Below, piece after piece: positions 18,701-27,200 of a stretch of 64,000 bases of DNA. Source of the stretch: Aplysia californica (Eukaryota; Mollusca; Gastropoda; Aplysiida; Aplysiidae); contig NW_004797545.1 in the NCBI RefSeq assembly GCF_000002075.1, positions 530,642 to 594,641 on the forward strand. Direction: 5' to 3'. The position numbers and the translations under genes are program-made. A model generated the notes under the pieces. It had not been told where the DNA came from. It saw only the letters and a list, made by a program, of their open reading frames with translations, and ran no database searches. How positions within the stretch are numbered: the first letter of the stretch is position 1; every line of letters starts with the position of its first letter.

Positions 18701-21171
18701 CAGCTGTACCTAGTGTCCCTTAAATTTTTAATTTACAAAACCTGAGCTTGAGACGGTCCGGAAGTGAAAGTTTGCATGCCCTTCTGTTTGCATTGGTTGC
18801 ATACTCCACAAAGGTACTGCTGGGGCTAGCCCGTCATTGGCATCATTATAGAGGCTACTTTCATGCTGTGCGGGTTGCTGAACAATTTTTCAATTTTCAA
18901 GAGGATGTAATGGTCTCATTCATCTTGCAACTTGCTGATTAAAATTTCAGTCTGCTTTATTATTATTATTATTATTATTAGTATCATTATTAATATTATT
19001 ATGTCATTACAAAAAATTTTCTTCTCTAAAATTGTCTCCTTTCACATCCTTTCCTGATCTCTAACAATGTTCTGTTGTCTGCTTTCATTTCCACTTTCTG
19101 CCCCCACCCCCCTCACCTCCTTTGCCCCCTCCTCTGGGCTCCTGACTCTTTCTGCAGCCTTTCTACTGCTACTCCTTGGCTCCTCCTAACTGCTGTCTTT
19201 CAGCCACACCCCTGATCTTCTGGTAGGAAAGATCTACACCTAGCCTTCTCGGACAAGGGCGAAAAAATCTCGGAGGGCCTGTGTGCAAGTTGCGCACGTT
19301 ACAGATCCTTTGGGGGTCAAAAATCGATAAGAGTAGGCTTCGGCCGACACCCGGGCAAAATTCAAAATTTCCTACCAACGAAAAAGTATTAGGTGTGTCC
19401 CGCGCGCTCATATGACCTTATGCAGTTGCGAGCGCCGTAAAACCCTATACAAAAACAAACAAACAAATGTTTTGATTAAATATTTACGGATCATGTATTT
19501 TAGTTTTATCTGCAAACTTTATTTGTTTATTTTAGGTTTCTTTAACATAGGGGTATGATGATATTGTTATTGTAGCAGATAGCATGTATAGGCCCTATGC
19601 ACTCATTTTTGTAAATGCTGTTTGTTGTCTTGTCATTCACAGGGATGGGATGATGTTGGCTTCCATGGGTCAGAGATTCTTACTCCTAATATTGACAAAC
19701 TGGCACAGGCTGGAGTCGTTCTAAATAATTATTATGTCCAGCCCATATGTACTCCGACACGAGGATCTATTTTGTCTGGCCGATACCCAATTCATACAGG
19801 TATAGCAATTCCACAATTTGAGCTGATATTGTATTCAGTAGCATTAACTGAACATTTGTGTCACAACGCAGTGGAATCAGGCGTTCATCAATTTTTGGGC
19901 ATAAGTTATAGTATCATCTTAAAGGTTATTCATTTGCCTTGCTTTCAATGAAATGAAAAAAATATCCATTTATCTTTAATAGAAGTGGAGATATTTGCTA
20001 TTGAAGGAGGTGGGGTCACCTGGTTTCAGAAGTAAAATTAGCGTGAAAATGGACGCCAAATTTTGGTGACTTCCATAGCTCAAGAGTCCTTGGAAACTGC
20101 GAATTTCTATTTTTGTGCCTTTAATCAACTTTTTTCCTTAAAATGCTCACGTGTTCTTAAATGGACATACAAGGTGTTCAGCCAAATAACAAAATTTTGA
20201 AAAAAATGTCCAAACTTGCCAACTGGCCAAAAAATGCTGATTTCTCGGATTTCATAATTTTGATCAGCACCTGATTTTACCATGCTGCCTTGCATTTTCC
20301 AAAAAGAAGATTGTTATGTAGTTTTATACTTTTTTTTTCTTCCGAATTATAGATCCATGTTGAAACAAAACTAAATATGTTGCTCAATCCTAATGAAATG
20401 ACTTTTTGATGAGACCTCAGGTTTTTGGTTAAATTAAATTTCTTTCTATGCTTTAACATGATAAGAGAGACTCACAACGTTTGTAATATGATATATACAT
20501 AGCAAGGGCCCACTTTATCCCCTTTAGGAGGCTACATTTTTCATAGCGCCAACCAAGATATATTTCCAATCTGGGCATAAACTAACACCTGTCACTACCT
20601 AGGTGATCAAAATTACCAAAAATGCCCTCTGGTGGCCGATATCACCCAGGTTGGCAAGCACTGGTTTGCACAAAAGAGTTCAGAATCCTTTGCAAAAAAA
20701 GAGCTGAAAATAGATCTTTGATATAATTTGCTTTGGATCTGTGATTGACCTTCTGAAATTCTATATTTTCACTATAGCTCTAATGTCCACCTGACCTGGA
20801 CAATCATCTGTACAATTTTAACAATCTCCTTCCACTTCTCCTCTTGTATCTTTCTTTAAAATATAATGCTAAAGACACGTATACTGTCCGAGACATCGAC
20901 ATATTAAAGACAACCACTTTAATTCTTGACAATGGGTGGCTGCCTTGGATAATTGCGACTATATTCTTCATTTTTATTTGCCATAACAAATGATTTGTTT
21001 TTTGGGGTTTTTTTTGCTTTGATGTGTGTATGCAGGTCTTCAGCACAGTGTGATCACCGGCTCTCAGCCTTATGGCTTGCCTCTCAAGGAAGTTACAATT
21101 GCTCAGCGCCTCAAAGAACTGGGCTATGACACACATGGTGTTGGAAAGGTTGGCACATTATACATAGGGCC

Positions 21172-21229
<58 letters not shown>

Positions 21230-24200
21230 AGGCATCGTGGTGAAATCAGGCGCTCATCAAAATAATGAAATTGAAGAAACTAGAATTTTTCCACCGGATT
21301 AGCAGTTTAAAATTGAATTTTTTGTTTTGTAGCTCAGCACCTTTTATGTCTATTTAAAAACATTTCTGTGTGGATTTTACTTGAAAAAAATTGATTGTGG
21401 GCTCACAAAATGTAAATTTTCAGTTTCCAAGGACTTTTAAGCTATGGAAGTCACCAAACTTTATCGCCCGTTGTCTCACTTCAATTGCAAACATCTCGAC
21501 TTCTATTCAAAACAATTGGATATTTTTTTTTCATCGAAAAGCAAGACGAATGAAAAATTAACTGGCACCTGATTCCACTGCGTAGTGACGCATATTATTA
21601 TGTTTATGTGGTTCTTTAACCGTATTACAAGTTTCTGACACCTGAAGAAGAAGTAGGGATGTAATAGAAATATAATAGATTGATATATAAATCCTGATTT
21701 GATGTTAGGACTTTTTATTTTTTAAGGCATTGTTGTAGTAAGTGAGCCAAATGTGATTTTGTCTTTGCTTTTCTTTATCTTATTGGAATTTCCTTTCAAA
21801 CATCAGCATGTATAACATTATCAGCATAAGTATTCGTTTGTTTTATTTAGATCATCACATAAAAGAGGTTTTCTGTGTAATAGATAGGATGCCTCCAATA
21901 TTTACATTCTTTTTTCGAAAAGTCGTTTTTATTTGGTGATACAATGGAGTCTGCTTAAACCAAAAATGTTTAATCTATATACAGCTATTAACGGAAAGAA
22001 AATAGCATCTTTCTAAAGTAAAGACAATCAGGCAGTCCCACATAATTTGGTTTGAGCACACTCCACTGTATTAACATGATGATTGAATGCACCACAGTGT
22101 GTTGCTTTCTCTTTTGACGTCCATTTTATCAGACAGATTTATTGTTAGCCTGTGGGTAGTCGGTAGGCTCTCTGGTGTGGTTTGCTCTTTCTTTCATTTC
22201 AAATATCTAACATCTTTATAATCTCCCCCCCCATGTGATACACCACCTGCTTTTAGTTTTCCATGGATTAAGTTTATCTTATTTCCTCTTTCTTCTGCTC
22301 GATTACGATTAGTCAGTAATTGTGTTTTTTCCAATCTTTAGTTGACCACAATTTTTCAGCCTGAGAGGGACTTTCCAGTGGTTGATGATTGTTTAAGAAT
22401 TTTTTCTGGCATTTATTTCAGTGGCACCTGGGGTTCTTCAAAGACAGTTACCTCCCCGAGAACCGAGGATTTGACTCCCACTATGGGTACTACTTAGGAC
22501 ATGGAGATTTCTTTGATCACTACGCAGGAGATGGGGTAAGGTTTTATGTTTATTTTTTTATTTTTTCTTGGGGGGTTGGTTTGAGGGTGCTCTGATGTGG
22601 TTTGCACCTTCTATTTTATGAAACATCTATCATGCTTTAAATCTCTCCTCCTTTCTCCTTTTCTTTGCATGCTAATGTTACTCTAAAGCAACACCTCTAA
22701 TCTTCTCTTTTTCCCAAGACTGTAAGGGGGTTGAGGAAAACTTCTATTTTTGGTTGTGGGGTAGTCGGCAGGTCTGCATTTGCCTGTCCATCTTGTCAAA
22801 GGATGTTTTCCCTACCTCCCACACATTTAGGGATATTGCCAGGTTTGTCACAGGTTTTAAGTTCTGTATGCAGTCGACTTGTGATTTCCAAGACGGCCAC
22901 CAATTATCGTGGAGAAAAGTGGTTGTCTTAGACAAGTGGACGTAATACTAGATAATGGCATTATATATACAGTTGAAATTGTTTTTGATGACCATCATTT
23001 GTGAAGCGTGCTGACAAAATATGAGTTACTTCTGAGATTCAAACCCTATGGAAATCGATACATCACGCTTATTAGTGAAGTTTCTACAATTTATAAGTAT
23101 AAAATAATAAAAGTCATGTTATACTTAAAGAATGTGGCATAAATAGAAAATCTACAAATTTGACCTTAGTGTTGATTTTTGGCCAATATCTCCATTTGTG
23201 GATTGTGAGAAGTAACTCATTTTGTCAGCAGGCCTCGCATTTGTCAAGGAGAAAAGTGGTTTTCTTAGACAGATAGACTTCTTGGACAGTGTTATAACAT
23301 AACGGGGGGAAATAGAAATTGTTCTTTTGTACAGGTGATTGTCTTGTCTTAGACAGATGGACTTTAGAGTAGGCTTGGTGTTGTCAGTCACAGTGTCAAA
23401 TCAGAGGGGGAAGTTTTTACAAATCTGTGGACTACTCCAACTGAAGCTGTTCAACCGCGACTCATATTCCTTTTGCCCATGGTTTAGTATCATGGAGAGG
23501 GAAACAGAAGGAGCCAAGATCCACAGAATTCAAGCAATGATTCACAAAAATTGTTGAAAAATTTCACCATGATACTGTGATACAAAATGTTACTTTTCAT
23601 TATGTGCATCTGTACACTTTCCAGGGCCACATTGGATACGACTTCCATTTCAATGGCCAAACTACCTGGAACCTGAGTGAGGTATACTCTACTGAGATAT
23701 TCACCCAGCGGGCAGAGACAGTAATTCATCAGCACAATCAGTCAAAGGTTTGTTTGCTTATGGATGGTTGGTGGGTGCTCAGGTGTGGTTTGCACCTTTT
23801 TTCCTATCAAATGTCTATTTTCCCTTTTACTCCTCCTTTTTGTTTGTATTTATTACCCTCTTGTAACGCCTCTATATTTCGGCACTTAAATGACTTAATT
23901 GTGTTGTAAGTGCTTTAAATATCTTACTAAAACTTTTTTTCAAGTTTGTTTCATAAGATATGTAGGAGTTTTACTCAGCTCATAAAGACTGTGTTGTCTA
24001 CATCTCACCTGCAGTATTTTAAAAAAAACTTTTTTTACTGCCATCTGTAGAGTAGCAGTTAGGCACTTTGCCGTAGCGTGCAGGAGACCCGAGTTCAGGT
24101 TTGAGTGGTGAGAATTTATACAGAGTATCTCAGTCTTTTTGCTGGGATGTTGTGTCTCTCTCATTTCTTCAACAATTATGACTTACGCCATTTTGCAACT

Positions 24201-27200
24201 TCTTAAATTAAAAAAACAACTTATTGACACTTTTTACAAAAATTATATAAAAACATGCTGGAGTCATTACTGTATTCAATTCTGCATCAATTCACAAATG
24301 GCCTAAGTCTGACTTAGGCAATTTGTTCAGCACCATGACTCTATGCAAAGGCTAATTACTCAAGTACTTGAATGGAACTGAGTACTCACACTCCCCTAGT
24401 AGAAAATGGGATCTTGGACTTGTAAACCCCCCCCACCCCCACCCCCCGAAAAAATAATATAACACACACAAACACACACAAAAAATAATTGAGTATAACT
24501 CCCATAAAAAAAGCAAAGCCGACCCCATCAATTTGATGTCAGACTACTGTAAATTCAGTATCACCTCCCTTCTGTCTGCAGCCCCTGTTTCTATATTTAG
24601 CTCACCAAGCAGTTCATGCGGGCAATGCTGGAGATCCCATCCAAGTACCGCAGAAGTATGTGGACAGATTTCCCTATATCAAGAATATGAAAAGAAGGTT
24701 ATTTGCAGGTAGGTTAAAAATTATGTGGGGTCTGCTTCATGGTGGACATAATAATGCAAGCTTTGGATTACGGTTCTTAAAACACCAGCAAACTGACTAG
24801 ATCTTTTGTTGTCCGTAGCTGGGTACCTATTCCCACCTGGATGCAGTGAGCAAAATTGTATAAAGTGCCTTTTCCAAGGACATAAAGTTAGGCTCCTGAT
24901 GGGGTTCGGACTTGGGATCATTCAGTTGCAAACCAGGCAACCTAACCACTAGACTATCGACACCACACTTAAAGGAATGACAGATTAAAAATAGTGGTCA
25001 ATATTTTGATTTATTTTTTTGAATTGATTATAAAATGATGAGAAATTTTATGAGCAAAACAATCCTGACAGTGTAACTAATTATTAGTGAAGTGCATTAT
25101 GATCAGGAAGCCAAGAATTTTCTGATAAAAGTATTTTAAAACATATCAAAAACTTTTGGAATTTTCACAAAACTGCTTTGTTATAGAAAGGTGTCGAGAT
25201 TCATTCTACATTCTGGATTTTCTATTTTTAACCTTAGTCTCTTACATTTCTTTTCTCTTATCCGACAGACATACCAGCGTCTGTAGTGTAGTGGTTAGGT
25301 GCTTGGCCATCACATGGAACAGGAGACCTGAGTTCAATTCTCAAGTTGGGAGAACTTTTATTGAGTATCTCAGTCTTTCTTCTGGGATGTTGTATCCCTC
25401 GAAGCCTGGGTTGGCCCTGACAGGCTGGTTCGGAGCCCGCCTCTTAGATTATCTAAATTGTGTCAATAGGGATGTAAGAACTCGTACACTTGAAAAAGAA
25501 AATGATTTCTAGCAGACATGATTTCCACACATTGTACGACATATTTATCTAAAACTTCTCTGACAGCCATAATAATAATTGTATTTATATAGCGCATATC
25601 CACGCTGTAGAGCATGCTTTTCTCGCTTTACAACCCGAATCACCCCAGCAGACTCTAGAACATTCAGAAATATTCTCGGCGAGCATACATTGTAATTAAA
25701 CAATTAGGTGCTCAGACACTAACAAACTGACGACAACTTTCACTGTGTTTAGGTGGATGAAGTGAGGAAATTTGTGTGAAGTGCCTTAACCAAAAAGTAG
25801 TTAAAACGCACAACTTTTTCATTTTTGGTTGTGAGCCGGATAGCCTTAGCACTAGACCACATTTCTCTTTACCTTCTCTGACATACATGACACTAATGAC
25901 ATATTTCTCATTTACTTCCTGACACTCTGTGACACATTTGTCTTTCTCTTCTACAACAGACATGAATTCAATACACTACATGACACATTTCTTTTTCCCT
26001 TCTCTGACAGGCATGACACATAAGATTCTCTTTTCCCTTCTCCGACAGGCGTAACCTCGGCTCTAGATGACTCTGTGGGTGCTGTGTACAAAGCGTTGCA
26101 GGACGCAGGAATGGCCGACAACACGGTGATCGTGTTCAGCACAGATAATGGAGGGCCGGCCAATAACTATGATGGCAACGCTGCCTGCAACTGGCCCCTC
26201 AGGTAGATCTGTTATTAGTTTTACCGTCTTATTAAATTTCTTCTTCTTTTTCTTCTTTAAAAAAAGAAATCCCTCTCACACCTACGAAATAGTAAGACAC
26301 ACCCTTACACCTTCTTCGATTCCAAATGTACTGACGATGTCTCTCCTTTGGAGAGTGTCAAGGAAGTCAAAATCTGAAGGGAGGTAAATAGTGATTGGGC
26401 AATCTTCTTTTTCTGGCTACCACTCAGGCAATGCTGTATCATGCGCGCTGCTTTAACCGTTTGAGCCCTGACCTCCTGAGACTGCTATGCCCCTCTGCCT
26501 GAGCTCCTGAGGGGTATATTATTAACATTCGTATGATCGTCACAATCACATTCCATATCCTGCTCAGGTTAGTCCTTGTCATTTACCAGCATCCAATTCA
26601 GAAAGATCTTCTAAGTAATCAATAGTGTCTCGTGCAGTAAACACGGTTTCTCGTGTGCGTTTTGTTCCAGACAGGTCAGTTTGGGGATTGGGTCTTGCTC
26701 ACTAGTGTACCACTCAGTAGCTAGGAATGTGGGCAGTTTTATGTGCCGCTGCTGTACGGGGACAAGGGCTCAAAGGGTTCAGATAGTCTGTCAACAGAAA
26801 AGACCATCATCATCTTCGTCTAAACAGACATTGGCAATCATGGATCGCCACTGGTTTCTCTGACTAGATGCTCTCTAAAAACTTGTAATAATTTGATTAA
26901 TAATAATAAATTATATTTTACTGGTCCCCGTAGGAAAGTTTGAGAAACAATGACAAACATTCATACATAAATACATATACTTAGAAATATATACATACCT
27001 ACACAATTACTTATAAATATGCTATATTACACCAATACAGAACTATTTTAGAAATATGCCATTGCTTGTCGCCACTGTGCAGTGCCCAGTTTTTTTTAGC
27101 TAGGGTTGTTATGTCTTGCTCAAGGGCACACCTCAGTGACCACCCTTCTGAACCCTGTATCACCGACACTTGCTTGACTTTACTTTTGAGTTTGCACTCT

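Noticed and set aside
18748-18942. Plus-strand 64-codon frame in sulfatase intron 1 as a gene
   Set aside because: No start context, no homology recognised, and it sits in transposon-derived sequence.
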